Assembly (NCBI GenBank): GCA_903832285.1
Contig: CAILAY010000063.1
Coordinates: 1-64,000 of the forward strand
Origin: an uncultured beta proteobacterium
GTDB taxonomy: Bacteria; Pseudomonadota; Gammaproteobacteria; Burkholderiales; Burkholderiaceae_C
Direction of reading: 5' to 3'
DNA length: 64,000 nt
The position numbers and the translations under genes were made by a program. The notes beneath the pieces were generated by a model that was not told the DNA's origin, did no database searches, and worked only from the letters and a program-made list of their open reading frames with translations. Below are positions 21,256 through 31,007 of this stretch, in pieces. The first letter of the stretch is position 1, and every line of letters starts with the position of its first letter.

Positions 21256-24075
21256 TTAGGCATCCTGACCCAATTGGCGCCGGGTCTCTACCAACACCAG
21301 CGGCCCGGCGTCCACCACCACGGCAGGTGGGCGCTCTCGTGGAATGTGAACGGGTGGGGGCGACGCTGCGATTGCTGCTTGCGCGACAGCAACCTTTTCC
21401 GCGTCGGAGTTGACCCAGACCAGCCCTGCGTGCTGGGCCACACTGGCCAGTTGCTCCAGCGGCAGCACAAAGGCTTCCACTTTTTGCAGTGCGGGTGCAA
21501 CTGGAGCCGTGGGAACTGCGAGGTGCGCATCCACGACGGGCTCGTGCGCCGCTGCCAAGGGGGCAGTAAAGCCTTCCTGCAACTCCATCCTGCTGTCGTC
21601 GACCTGCGTCGCTGCGGCTGGTTCAGCGCCTTCCGCGCCTGTCTGTTCCGTGGTTTCCTCGGGCGTGCCAAACAACTCGCGTGACCCGGCTTCACCGTTC
21701 GGCCGATCAGCACGGTCGCGCCCACCGCGATTGCGGGGCCGGCGCTCACGCCGTCCGGATGTGCCGGAACCTTCGCGCGGCGATTCATTCTGCGCACCGC
21801 TCTCGTCAACGCTCGAGTTGGCCATCATCTGGGACGACTCTGTCAGTTCTGCGGTTGCCGCAGCTGCATCTCCTTCAGCCATGTGCGGCTGCTCGCGCGA
21901 CGTTTCGTTGCCAACGGTGCGGCCGTTGGCACCACCTTCGCTGCGCGCACCGCGCTCGCCCCGATTGCGACCCCGGCCGCCGCGCTCACTACGTTCTCCA
22001 CGCTCAGCACCACGTGCCGGCCTGTCCTGTCGCTGGGGAGCACCGCGAGTATCTTCTTCACCGACGTTGACCGTCGGCGCGTTGTCGTTGCCGGGAACTG
22101 ACTGGGCACTCAGCGGTCGGGTCTCAGCGTCGCGCTCGCTGCGCTGACCTTGACCGCCACGTGGACCCCGACCCCCGCGTCCGCCGCGGCTCTGACCCTG
22201 TCCTTCACCGCGGGGCGACTCGTCGCGTCCGCCACGACTTTCGCCTCGTCCATCCCCGCGACCACCCTTGAGTGGGCGCTGGTCGCGTTGCGTGTCCCTG
22301 GGCGTGCTTTCGGCCTTGGGCGCAACCGGAGCTGCCTCAGGGCTTGCGCCAAACAGACTCTTGAGCCAGCCAAAGAAGCCGCTCTCCGCCACGGGAGCCG
22401 GTGTTGCAGGCTTGACGACCACCGGGGCTGCGGTCACGGGTTTGGCCACGGACGGAGGCACTTGCGGCGCAGGCTCATCAGGCAGCACGCCCTTGATGAT
22501 GGGTTCCTGCTTGTTGGATCGCTCCTGCGAGCGGCGCGTCACGGTGGTCGGATCTTCCATCACCTCGGCCAGTTTGTAGCTGGCCTCGATATTGTCCAGG
22601 CGCGGATCGTCGTGCTTCAGGCGTTCGAGCTTGTAGTTGGGCGTTTCCAGCGATTTATTGGGAACCATCAACACGTTGATGCGCTGCTTCATTTCGATCT
22701 TGGAAATCTCCGCCCGCTTCTCGTTCAGCAGGAACGAGGCGACCTCGACCGGCACCTGGCACAGCACGGAGGCTGTGCTGTCCTTCAGCGATTCTTCCTG
22801 TATCACGCGCAGGATCTGCAGCGCCGAGCTTTCGGTGTCACGGATATGGCCGGAACCACCGCAGCGTGGACAGGGGATGGAAGCGCCTTCGCTCAATGCG
22901 GGGCGCAAGCGCTGACGACTCATCTCCATCAGGCCGAATTTGCTGATGGTGCCGAATTGCACACGGGCGCGGTCCTGGCGCAGCGAGTCGCGCAGGCAGT
23001 TCTCCACGTCGCGGCGATTGCGGCTCTCTTCCATGTCGATAAAGTCGATCACGATCAGGCCGCCCAGGTCGCGCAAGCGCATCTGGCGTGCCACTTCTTC
23101 CGCAGCTTCCAGGTTGGTGCGGGTGGCGGTCTCCTCGATGTCGCCGCCACGAATGGCGCGGGCCGAGTTCACGTCGACCGACACCAGGGCTTCGGTGTGA
23201 TCGATCACGATCGCGCCACCGCTGGGCAACTGCACCGTGCGGGCGTAGGCAGACTCGATCTGGTGTTCGATCTGGAAGCGGCTGAAAAGTGGCGCGTCGT
23301 CGCGGTAGCGCTTCACACGGGCGGCGTGCTCTGGCATGACGTGCGCCATGAACTGCTGCGCCTGCTCGTATACGTCGTCCGTGTCGATCAGGATATCGCC
23401 GATGTCGTGATTGAAGTAGTCGCGGATGGCCCGAATCACCAGGCTGGACTCCTGATAGATCAGGAACGCACCCTTGCCGGCCTTGGCCGCGCCGTCGATG
23501 GCGTTCCACAGCTTGAGCAGGTAGTTCAGGTCCCACTGCAGTTCCGGGGCGCTGCGGCCGATGCCGGCGGTGCGCGCAATGATGCTCATGCCGTTGGGAT
23601 ATTCCAACTGGTCCATGGCCTCCTTCAGATCCGCGCGATCATCGCCTTCGATGCGGCGACTGACGCCACCACCGCGCGGATTGTTGGGCATCAATACCAC
23701 GTAGCGGCCGGCCAGCGAGACGAAGGTGGTGAGCGCTGCGCCCTTGTTGCCGCGCTCTTCCTTCTCCACCTGCACCAGCAGCGACTGACCTTCCCGTATC
23801 GCGTCCTGGATGCGGGCCTGGCTCGGCGCCACGCCTTGCGCAAAATACTGCCTGGAAATTTCCTTGAACGGCAGGAAGCCGTGGCGGTCTTCGCCGTAGT
23901 CGACAAAACAGGCTTCCAGGGAAGGCTCGACCCGTGTCACCACCGCCATGTAGATATTACCCTTGCGCTGCTCGCGGCCTTCGATCTCGATTTCGTAGTC
24001 CAGCAGCTTTTGTCCATCCACAATCGCCAGGCGGCGTTCTTCTGCCTGGGTTGCATTAATCAGCATCCGTTTCAT
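21256..24075 (-). CDS. rne: Ribonuclease E
   Basis: [31 protein letters not shown]1 domain, catalytic DFIDMEE, Zn-link [11 protein letters not shown]/Arg-rich C-terminal region. Confidence 0.97.
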   Translation of the reverse strand: MKRMLINATQAEERRLAIVDGQKLLDYEIEIEGREQRKGNIYMAVVTRVEPSLEACFVDYGEDRHGFLPFKEISRQYFAQGVAPSQARIQDAIREGQSLLVQVEKEERGNKGAALTTFVSLAGRYVVLMPNNPRGGGVSRRIEGDDRADLKEAMDQLEYPNGMSIIARTAGIGRSAPELQWDLNYLLKLWNAIDGAAKAGKGAFLIYQESSLVIRAIRDYFNHDIGDILIDTDDVYEQAQQFMAHVMPEHAARVKRYRDDAPLFSRFQIEHQIESAYARTVQLPSGGAIVIDHTEALVSVDVNSARAIRGGDIEETATRTNLEAAEEVARQMRLRDLGGLIVIDFIDMEESRNRRDVENCLRDSLRQDRARVQFGTISKFGLMEMSRQRLRPALSEGASIPCPRCGGSGHIRDTESSALQILRVIQEESLKDSTASVLCQVPVEVASFLLNEKRAEISKIEMKQRINVLMVPNKSLETPNYKLERLKHDDPRLDNIEASYKLAEVMEDPTTVTRRSQERSNKQEPIIKGVLPDEPAPQVPPSVAKPVTAAPVVVKPATPAPVAESGFFGWLKSLFGASPEAAPVAPKAESTPRDTQRDQRPLKGGRGDGRGESRGGRDESPRGEGQGQSRGGRGGRGPRGGQGQRSERDAETRPLSAQSVPGNDNAPTVNVGEEDTRGAPQRQDRPARGAERGERSERGGRGRNRGERGARSEGGANGRTVGNETSREQPHMAEGDAAAATAELTESSQMMANSSVDESGAQNESPREGSGTSGRRERRPRNRGGRDRADRPNGEAGSRELFGTPEETTEQTGAEGAEPAAATQVDDSRMELQEGFTAPLAAAHEPVVDAHLAVPTAPVAPALQKVEAFVLPLEQLASVAQHAGLVWVNSDAEKVAVAQAAIAASPPPVHIPRERPPAVVVDAGPLVLVETRRQLGQDA

Positions 24076-24224
24076 GGTGCATTACCTTTTCAATTCAAAT
24101 CATCACCTGCCCGGTACGGGCAAACGACGCCAGAACTGACGCTTTGAAACGAAGGGAATTGCCGGTGGGTCGCGACTCAATCGATGAGTCGTGGCGCAGG
24201 CGCGTGGCGTGGGGCGAGAGCTAG

Positions 24225-24406
24225 TAGCACGTCAGGTGCTAGCAAATGAATGGCTACGTGTTCAGATTCTGTGGAATCCACGGGCCGACCCGCGCCATGA
24301 CACGGGGCGAACACGCACCGCTGGCAGATCTGGATCAGGCACATCAACACAAACATTTCTTTTCTTTCTCGCCGTTTGTCCGCATCAGAGATCAGATCTC
24401 TGATGC
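24225..24406 (-). promoter_or_regulatory. Structured rne 5' leader (several inverted repeats)
   Basis: TAGCAC-GTCAG-GTGCTA (24225-24241), GATTC-TGTG-GAATC (about 24265-24278), ACAAAC/GTTTGT (24349-24379), GCATCAGAGATC-A-GATCTCTGATGC (24382-24406). Confidence 0.55.
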
Positions 24407-24596
24407 TTGGGGTATTCCGTATCGGTGTTTCAACGCGTCGGTGTTCCGTGTGAACTCCACGCCAGCGCGAGCATTTGGCTTGCGGTTTGCGTGCCAGAGC
24501 ATCCGGTGGCATCGACCTACTGGCGCGCGCAACTTCGTAAAGGGTGGCGGGCTGGACTAAACTCCAGACTAATCAACCACTTACAGCGCAACGCTA

Positions 24597-25697
24597 GTGA
24601 AACACATTATAGAGGCAGGATCGGTCGACCGGGAGATCTTGGCTCCGATCAGCGCTTGTGGTCGCTTGCCACAGGTGACGCAGATCACGGTGGACGAAGA
24701 ATCTGCCGGGCAAAGGCTGGACAATTTTCTGCTGCGTCATCTCAAAGGCGTACCCAAAACCCATGTCTACCGGATCATCCGCAGTGCCGAGGTGCGCGTC
24801 AACAAGGGCCGCGCGACTGCCGACACGCGGGTGCAGGTGGGCGACATCGTGCGCTTGCCGCCAATACGTGTATCCCAAAGCATGGTCGAAAAGGAGCGCG
24901 CCATGGCCGACCGTGTGGCCAGCGCCGTGCCCGCTCGGCAGTTCCCGATTCTGTTTGAAGACGATGACCTGATTGCCATCGACAAACCCGCCGGGGTGGC
25001 GGTGCACGGTGGCTCGGGTGTGAGTTTCGGCGTGATTGAGCAGTTGCGTATGGCCCGACCGGGGGCCACTTTCCTGGAGTTGGTGCACCGCTTGGATCGA
25101 GACACCAGTGGCGTGCTGCTGGTGGCCAAGAAGCGCAGCGCACTCAACGGTTTGCAGGATCAGTTTCGGGGGAGGGAAACAGGAAAGAGTTATCTGGCGC
25201 TCGTCGCCGGAACCTGGCCTGCGAACAAAAAAGTACTGGACAAACCCTTGCACAAATACCTGGACGCAGCCGGCGAGAGGCGCGTCAGAGTAGTGTCTCG
25301 CGACGACCCTGAGGGCATGAAGTCGGTCACTCTGGTCAAGGTGAATCAACTTGTCACCGGGCCGTACGACGAGGCCGCATTCAGCCTGCTGGAAGTGACG
25401 ATCAAAACCGGACGCACCCATCAGATACGCGTGCATCTGGCCAGCGAGGGCTTCCCAATCGTGGGCGACGACAAGTATGGTGATTTCGAATTGAACAGGA
25501 GCCTGCAAAGAAACAGTGGCTTGAAGCGCATGTTCTTGCACGCCTGGCGATTGTCCCTGCTGCACCCCCGGACGAAGCAGGCACTGGTCTTTACGGCTAT
25601 GCTCCCGCCGGAACTGTCGGTCTGGCTAAAGTCGCAACCTGTGGCCCTGACCCCACCCCGTAAAAATCTACTACGAAACCATGAGTCATCAACCTGA
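24597..25697 (+). CDS. rluC: 23S rRNA pseudouridine synthase (RluC)
   Basis: S4 domain plus HRLDRDTSGVLLVAKK; divergent from rne, GTG start. Confidence 0.93.
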   Translation: MKHIIEAGSVDREILAPISACGRLPQVTQITVDEESAGQRLDNFLLRHLKGVPKTHVYRIIRSAEVRVNKGRATADTRVQVGDIVRLPPIRVSQSMVEKERAMADRVASAVPARQFPILFEDDDLIAIDKPAGVAVHGGSGVSFGVIEQLRMARPGATFLELVHRLDRDTSGVLLVAKKRSALNGLQDQFRGRETGKSYLALVAGTWPANKKVLDKPLHKYLDAAGERRVRVVSRDDPEGMKSVTLVKVNQLVTGPYDEAAFSLLEVTIKTGRTHQIRVHLASEGFPIVGDDKYGDFELNRSLQRNSGLKRMFLHAWRLSLLHPRTKQALVFTAMLPPELSVWLKSQPVALTPPRKNLLRNHESST

Positions 25698-26508
25698 GGC
25701 ACTGGGGCTGAACCTCACACCCTACAACTACGTCAGTTTCCGTTCCGAAGACCCCATCATGCCGTTGACTCTGGGCGCCAAACTGGGAGTTCCAGTGACG
25801 GGTAAATCCAGGATACCGGCGGTGGTGATCGCCCATGGTTCCGCTGGCCTGGACAGTAGGGGAATGTATTACGCTGCATTGTTGAATCGCGCCGGCATTG
25901 CCACGCTGGAGATCGATATGTTTGCCGAGCGCGGCTATGGTGGCGGCGCGCAGGGGCGTCCACGCTCAATACCCGAAACCTTGCCCGACGCCTACGGTGC
26001 CCTGAGATTGCTGGGATCGGATTCACGCATCGACCCGCAGCGTATTGGCATCATGGGTTTTTCTTTTGGTGGCGTGATCACCATGTTGACGGCCACCGAG
26101 GCATACACCCGAAAGTTGGCGCCTGCTGGACTGCGATTCTCGGCCCACGCGCCCCTCTATCCGGTGTGTTGGGGCTACAACGTGGTACCGAGCTACGAGT
26201 TCGCCGAACTAACGGGAGCGCCCGTGTTCATCCAGGCAGGTGAAATTGATACCTACGATGACCCCGACTCTGCGCCACGACTGATTGCGAGCCTGCCTGC
26301 TGACGCGCAATCCTTCGTGTCCTGCGTCGTCTATCCGAACGCCACACACGCGTGGGATCGGTTCGAACCGGCCATCACCGTGGTCGATCCTTTCGCCCAC
26401 AAAGGCAAAGGGGGCGTCGTGGATTTCACGCCGAATCCGGTGGTTCGTGGGCTCTCGGGGAAGGCGACGGCAGATTTTTTCCGGCGGACTTTCGGACTTC
26501 AGGCATGA
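25681..26508 (+). CDS. Dienelactone-hydrolase-like alpha/beta hydrolase
   Basis: VVIAHGSAGLDSRG..., nucleophile elbow GFSFGG, ...YPNATHAWDRF; overlaps rluC 3' end by 17 bp. Confidence 0.85.
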   Translation: MSHQPEALGLNLTPYNYVSFRSEDPIMPLTLGAKLGVPVTGKSRIPAVVIAHGSAGLDSRGMYYAALLNRAGIATLEIDMFAERGYGGGAQGRPRSIPETLPDAYGALRLLGSDSRIDPQRIGIMGFSFGGVITMLTATEAYTRKLAPAGLRFSAHAPLYPVCWGYNVVPSYEFAELTGAPVFIQAGEIDTYDDPDSAPRLIASLPADAQSFVSCVVYPNATHAWDRFEPAITVVDPFAHKGKGGVVDFTPNPVVRGLSGKATADFFRRTFGLQA

Positions 26509-27164
26509 GCGCTCGCCGTTACGACCTGGTGGTTTTCGACTGGGACGGAACGCTGTCTGACTCCACCGCCATCATCGTGCGCTGCATCCAGGCGGCCGTG
26601 TCCGATGTGGGTGGAGACAGGCCCAGCGATGCCGCGGCAAGCTACGTCATCGGTCTGGGCTTGATGCAGGCGCTGGCGCACGCGGCTCCCGACGTGCCGG
26701 TCGAAAGGTATCCGGAACTTGGCGCTCGCTATCGACATCATTACAGCGCCCATCAGCACGACATCAGCCTCTTTGCGGGCGTCCTGCCGCTGCTGGCTGA
26801 GCTCAAGATGCGGGGCTATCAAATGGCCGTGGCCACCGGCAAGTCGCGACGTGGCCTGAATGACGCGCTGCAAGCGGCCGAACTAAGAGGTGTGTTCGAT
26901 GGCTCCCGCACAGCCGATGAAACGGCAGGAAAACCCGACCCACGCATGCTGCGGGAACTGATGGCCGAGTTCAAGGTTCAACCGGAGCGAACGCTGATGA
27001 TTGGCGACACCACGCACGATTTGCAGATGGCGTTGAATGCCGGTTGCGCCAGCGTTGGCGTCAGCTATGGTGCCCACGAGTCGCTGGCGCTGCACCCGTT
27101 GGCTCCACGCTTTGTGGCGCCAACGGTGGTGCAATTGCGCGACTGGCTGTCGCGCAACGCCTGA
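26505..27164 (+). CDS. HAD-IA family hydrolase (phosphoglycolate phosphatase-like)
   Basis: YDLVVFDWDGTLSDS, MIGDTTHDLQMALNAGC; start trimmed. Confidence 0.92.
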   Translation: MSARRYDLVVFDWDGTLSDSTAIIVRCIQAAVSDVGGDRPSDAAASYVIGLGLMQALAHAAPDVPVERYPELGARYRHHYSAHQHDISLFAGVLPLLAELKMRGYQMAVATGKSRRGLNDALQAAELRGVFDGSRTADETAGKPDPRMLRELMAEFKVQPERTLMIGDTTHDLQMALNAGCASVGVSYGAHESLALHPLAPRFVAPTVVQLRDWLSRNA

Positions 27165-27184
27165 ACAGGCGCGAGACCATACGC

Positions 27185-27574
27185 TTGGACCGAACGACGT
27201 TGAACGCTGCGATCCCTCTTTGTGCGTCCTCCGACTTGCTGGAGTCCGCTCAAGCCATTCCCTTTGACGTGACGTATTGCGGGCAGATTTGCCGCGGTTT
27301 TGCGATCCGTTTTGAAGGGCAGGCACACGCCTATCTCAATCGATGCACGCATGTGCCGATGGAAATGGACTATCAAGCCAATCGCATCTTTGACGACAGC
27401 GGACAGTGGCTGATGTGCGCCACGCACGGTGCCACCTATGCGCCGGGGACGGGCGACTGCGTGGGCGGCCCCTGCCGCGGCCGCCTGGTCAAGATTGAGC
27501 TGTCGGAGATCGCAGGTGTGGTGCACTGGCATACTTCTTCCAAACTTCAACCTCTTGAGTTCACCCATGAATGA
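27185..27574 (+). CDS. Rieske 2Fe-2S family protein
   Basis: CTHVPMEMD...CATHGATYAPGTGDC; start approximate (TTG). Confidence 0.85.
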   Translation: MDRTTLNAAIPLCASSDLLESAQAIPFDVTYCGQICRGFAIRFEGQAHAYLNRCTHVPMEMDYQANRIFDDSGQWLMCATHGATYAPGTGDCVGGPCRGRLVKIELSEIAGVVHWHTSSKLQPLEFTHE

Positions 27575-28586
27575 CCCTGCTCAAACCAGCATCGAAGCCC
27601 AAACGCCTGCGGACCCTTCATTTGTATCGTCGGATGAATCGAAGCACGGTCCGATTGACCAGCCGGGTTGGGAACGCGCGACTTTGGAGCGCCTCGCCTT
27701 TGCTGCATTGAACGAACAACGGACAGCGCGGCGCTGGGCGCTGTTCTTTCGGCTGTCGTGGCTGGTGTTGTTCGTGGTGGTGGCATGGGCGCTGTTGCAT
27801 CGGGGCCCTGCTGGTGTCGACAAGAGCACACCGCACACGGCGGTGGTGGAGGTCAAGGGCGAAATCGCCTCTGGCGCGGATGCCAGTGCGGAACTGATCG
27901 TGGCTGCCATGCGCAGCGCCTTCGAGGATGAGGGTACGCAGGCGCTGGTGTTGCTGATCAATTCCCCTGGTGGGAGTCCCGTGCAGGCGGGCATCATCAA
28001 CGACGAAATCGTGCGGCTGAAGGCCAAGCACAAAAAGCCAGTGTATGCAGTGGTCGAGGAGTCCTGTGCGTCCGCGGCCTACTACATCGCGGTGGCGGCG
28101 GACAAGATCTTCGTGGACAAGGCGAGCATCGTAGGCAGCATTGGTGTGCTGATGGATGGCTTCGGATTTACCGGCCTCATGGACAAACTCGGCATCGAGC
28201 GCCGGCTCATGACCGCAGGCGTGAACAAGGGTTTTCTGGATCCCTACAGTCCGCAAACAGAAACTCAGCGTGCCTATGCCCAGGCGATGCTGGACCAGAT
28301 CCACAAGCAGTTCATCGATGCGGTTAAAAGTGGCCGAGGCAAGCGCCTGAAGCAGACCCCTGAGACTTTCAGCGGTCTGTTCTGGAGCGGAGAGCAGGCG
28401 GTTGCATTGGGTTTGGCCGACGAGTTCGGCGGTCTGGACTTTGTTGCGCGCGAAGTCGTCAAGGCCGAGGATCTGGTTGACTACACCGTGCGCGACAACG
28501 TGGCCGAGCGGTTGGCGAAGCGCTTTGGCGCGGCCATGGGTCAAGCTGCCGTGCATGCACTGCAAATGACGCCCACCATCCGCTAA
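27567..28586 (+). CDS. sppA: S49 family signal peptide peptidase (SppA-type)
   Basis: VLLINSPGGSPVQAG, ESCASAAYYIAVAADKIFVDKASIVGSIGV. Confidence 0.92.
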   Translation: MNDPAQTSIEAQTPADPSFVSSDESKHGPIDQPGWERATLERLAFAALNEQRTARRWALFFRLSWLVLFVVVAWALLHRGPAGVDKSTPHTAVVEVKGEIASGADASAELIVAAMRSAFEDEGTQALVLLINSPGGSPVQAGIINDEIVRLKAKHKKPVYAVVEESCASAAYYIAVAADKIFVDKASIVGSIGVLMDGFGFTGLMDKLGIERRLMTAGVNKGFLDPYSPQTETQRAYAQAMLDQIHKQFIDAVKSGRGKRLKQTPETFSGLFWSGEQAVALGLADEFGGLDFVAREVVKAEDLVDYTVRDNVAERLAKRFGAAMGQAAVHALQMTPTIR

Positions 28587-28654
28587 CTTTCATGCCGGTG
28601 CCTCGAAACGCCGAGTGTTGACGGTTCTCTTTTTCTTCAATGCTCGGATGATGC

Positions 28655-29443
28655 TCAAGCGCCGATGGCGAAGACGGCGGGCAGGTGTTTGTCCAGCCGG
28701 GTAGGATGCTGCCTCCAGGTGCTTACGGAGTCACTTCGGACGTGCGCATCGGGCAGCGTCAAGCCGCTGCTGATGGCCAGACGGGTGGTGGGTTTGAGTG
28801 ACTGCAGCAGAGACTCCAGCATGGCGGCATTGCGGTAGGGCGTCTCAATGAAGATTTGTGTCTGCCCCGTTTTCAACGCGAGCGTTTCGAGTTCCCGGAT
28901 GCGTTGACTGCGTTGCGCCGGGTCTTGCGGCAGGTAACCGACGAACGCAAAGTTCTGCCCGTTCAAACCGCTGGCGGCCAGTGCCAGCAGCAGCGACACC
29001 GGACCCACCAACGGCACCACCGTCAGTCCCAGCGTGTGCGCGGCATGCACGACGGACGACCCCGGATCGGCAACGGCGGGCATGCCCGCTTCACTGATGA
29101 GTCCGATGTTGTGACCTTGGAGCGCCTGATGCAACAAACTTCTGGCATCGAAGTTCCCGCTGTGGTCGCCTTTCTTGTGCACCGCGTGCGGCAGTTCAAC
29201 AATGTCCTGTTCCTGCAGTGTCACTGCCAGCGGATAGAGTTCGTGTACCCGCTTCAGAAAGGCGCGTGTGGACTTGGCGTTTTCGCAGATCCAGTGACTC
29301 AATTGGGCCGCAACCTGCAAGGTGCGAGCAGGCAATACGTCCACCAGGGGGGATGAGTCTGCGACGCCAAAATCCAGCGTTGCCGGAACAAGGTAGAGCG
29401 CCCCGCGCACGGCGCTCGTGGACGGTCGCAGCGGGCCTGCCAT
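28655..29443 (-). CDS. RsmI-like SAM-dependent methyltransferase (tetrapyrrole methylase fold)
   Basis: ALYLVPATLDFG, LISEAGMPAVADPGSSVVHAAHTLGLTVVPLVGPVSLLLALAASG. Confidence 0.87.
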   Translation of the reverse strand: MAGPLRPSTSAVRGALYLVPATLDFGVADSSPLVDVLPARTLQVAAQLSHWICENAKSTRAFLKRVHELYPLAVTLQEQDIVELPHAVHKKGDHSGNFDARSLLHQALQGHNIGLISEAGMPAVADPGSSVVHAAHTLGLTVVPLVGPVSLLLALAASGLNGQNFAFVGYLPQDPAQRSQRIRELETLALKTGQTQIFIETPYRNAAMLESLLQSLKPTTRLAISSGLTLPDAHVRSDSVSTWRQHPTRLDKHLPAVFAIGA

Positions 29444-30039
29444 CACAGAAGGCGCACGCCAGCGGCGCGCAGCATGCCACAAGTGCGAATCAGCGGCAGT
29501 CCGACCAAGGCGGAGGGGTCGTCGCTCTCAATCGAGTCCAGCATGGCAATTCCAAGACCCTCGCTTTTGGCGCTTCCGGCACAGTCATAGGGCGTTTCGC
29601 GCAGCAGATAGCTTTCGATTTCAGCGTCCGAGTAGTTGCGAAATTTCACCACCACCGGCGCCAGTTGCACGCGTTCGAAGTTCAATTCATGGCATACCAC
29701 CGCCACGGCGGTCTGAAAGATCACGGTCTGCCCGCGCATGCGTTGCAACTGGTCGACGGCCCGTGCGTGGTTGCCGGGCTTGCCCAGAGCCTCACCGTGC
29801 AGATCAGCGACCTGATCGGAGCCGATGACCACGGCGCGGGGATGCCGGTGCGCCACGGCTTGCGCCTTGGCCAGCGCCAGACGCGTGGCCAGGGTCTGGG
29901 TCGTCTCGTTCGGACGGGCGGACTCATCCACCTCGGGTGCCACGATCTCAAATGGAATGCCCAGGCGCTGCAACAACTCCCGGCGATAGCGGGACGTGGA
30001 ACCCAAAATGATGGGTCGATCAGTATCGAAAGAAATCAT
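29443..30039 (-). CDS. maf: Maf family nucleotide pyrophosphatase
   Basis: ILGSTSRYRRELLQRLGIPFE, VIGSDQVADLHGE. Confidence 0.92.
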   Translation of the reverse strand: MISFDTDRPIILGSTSRYRRELLQRLGIPFEIVAPEVDESARPNETTQTLATRLALAKAQAVAHRHPRAVVIGSDQVADLHGEALGKPGNHARAVDQLQRMRGQTVIFQTAVAVVCHELNFERVQLAPVVVKFRNYSDAEIESYLLRETPYDCAGSAKSEGLGIAMLDSIESDDPSALVGLPLIRTCGMLRAAGVRLL

Positions 30040-30064
30040 GCAGCGATTCTCTTACACTGCGTGC

Positions 30065-30610
30065 ATGAGTCATCAATTGGACCCGAAAAAACTGGATGTG
30101 AAAGCCTTCGCACGCGACGCTGGCGGACTGTCCGGCGATGAACCGTTGATCAGGTTTGAGCGTTTGGCAGCGGATGCGCTGGGGCTGGCTGGCGATTTCC
30201 GGGTGCATTGGGAGGCGCGCGGGGAGTTGAAAAGTGGTCCGGGCGGCACGCCGGAAGTTTGGCTACACATGCAGGCGCACACGATACTGCCAATGGTCTG
30301 CCAACGCTGCCTGGAGTTGGCCAGGGTCGAGTTGACGGCGAATCGATCATTCCGGTTTGCCGCCAATGAGGAGCAGGCCGCGGCGCTGGACGAGTTATGC
30401 GAGGAGGATGTGCTGGTCTACGCGCGGGACTTCAATTTGCACGATCTGGTAGAGGACGAACTGCTGTTGGCGATGCCGCTCGTGCCAGTGCATGACGCTT
30501 GTCCAAGTGTGCCGAAGATGCGGGTTGCAGATGCAGATTTTCAGGATGAGCCAGAGGTCAGGCCCAACCCCTTCGGGCTTCTTGGCGGACTCAAAGTCGG
30601 GAAAGTCTAG
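30065..30610 (+). CDS. yceD: DUF177/YceD family protein
   Basis: CQRCLELARVEL, ...LVEDELLLAMPLVPVHD; upstream of rpmF. Confidence 0.9.
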   Translation: MSHQLDPKKLDVKAFARDAGGLSGDEPLIRFERLAADALGLAGDFRVHWEARGELKSGPGGTPEVWLHMQAHTILPMVCQRCLELARVELTANRSFRFAANEEQAAALDELCEEDVLVYARDFNLHDLVEDELLLAMPLVPVHDACPSVPKMRVADADFQDEPEVRPNPFGLLGGLKVGKV

Positions 30611-30718
30611 CCCATCAGGGCAGGCACCGACCATGTCATATAATCCAAGGTTCCGCGTAGGGTCCTTCCTGTGTGAAGCCCGCCCACCCGTCAAACCCAT
30701 TTCAAGCAGGATCAGATC

Positions 30719-30901
30719 ATGGCAGTCCAACAAAACAAGAAGTCTCCTTCGAAGCGCGGCATGCACCGCTCGCACAATGCACTGAATGTGCCTGGCATTG
30801 CGGTCGAACCCACTACGGGTGAAACCCATCTGCGTCACCACATCAGCCCCACCGGTTTCTACCGCGGCCGTCAGGTGCTCAAAGGAAAGACCGAAGCCTG
30901 A
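30719..30901 (+). CDS. rpmF: 50S ribosomal protein L32
   Basis: [22 protein letters not shown]. Confidence 0.97.
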   Translation: MAVQQNKKSPSKRGMHRSHNALNVPGIAVEPTTGETHLRHHISPTGFYRGRQVLKGKTEA

Positions 30902-30917
30902 TCTGCGGTCAACAACC

Positions 30918-30958
30918 AAGGCCCTCGCTACGATACCGTAGCTCAGGGCCTTTGTTTT
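30918..30958 (+). terminator. Intrinsic-terminator-like hairpin after rpmF
   Basis: AAGGCCCT-CG-CTACG-ATAC-CGTAG-CTC-AGGGCCTT followed by TGTTTT. Confidence 0.7.
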
Positions 30959-31007
30959 GGTCTGCATCCATCGCTTCTAAAATTCTCCGCTGCCGCACTG
31001 ATCCAGC

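Noticed and set aside
22150-24147. 665-aa open frame antisense to rne
   Set aside because: Shadow ORF opposite an unmistakable RNase E; composition biased, no recognisable domain.
24407-24958. 183-aa ORF in the rne-rluC gap extending into rluC
   Set aside because: Out of frame with rluC, low-complexity translation, overlaps the structured leader; no homology signal recognised.
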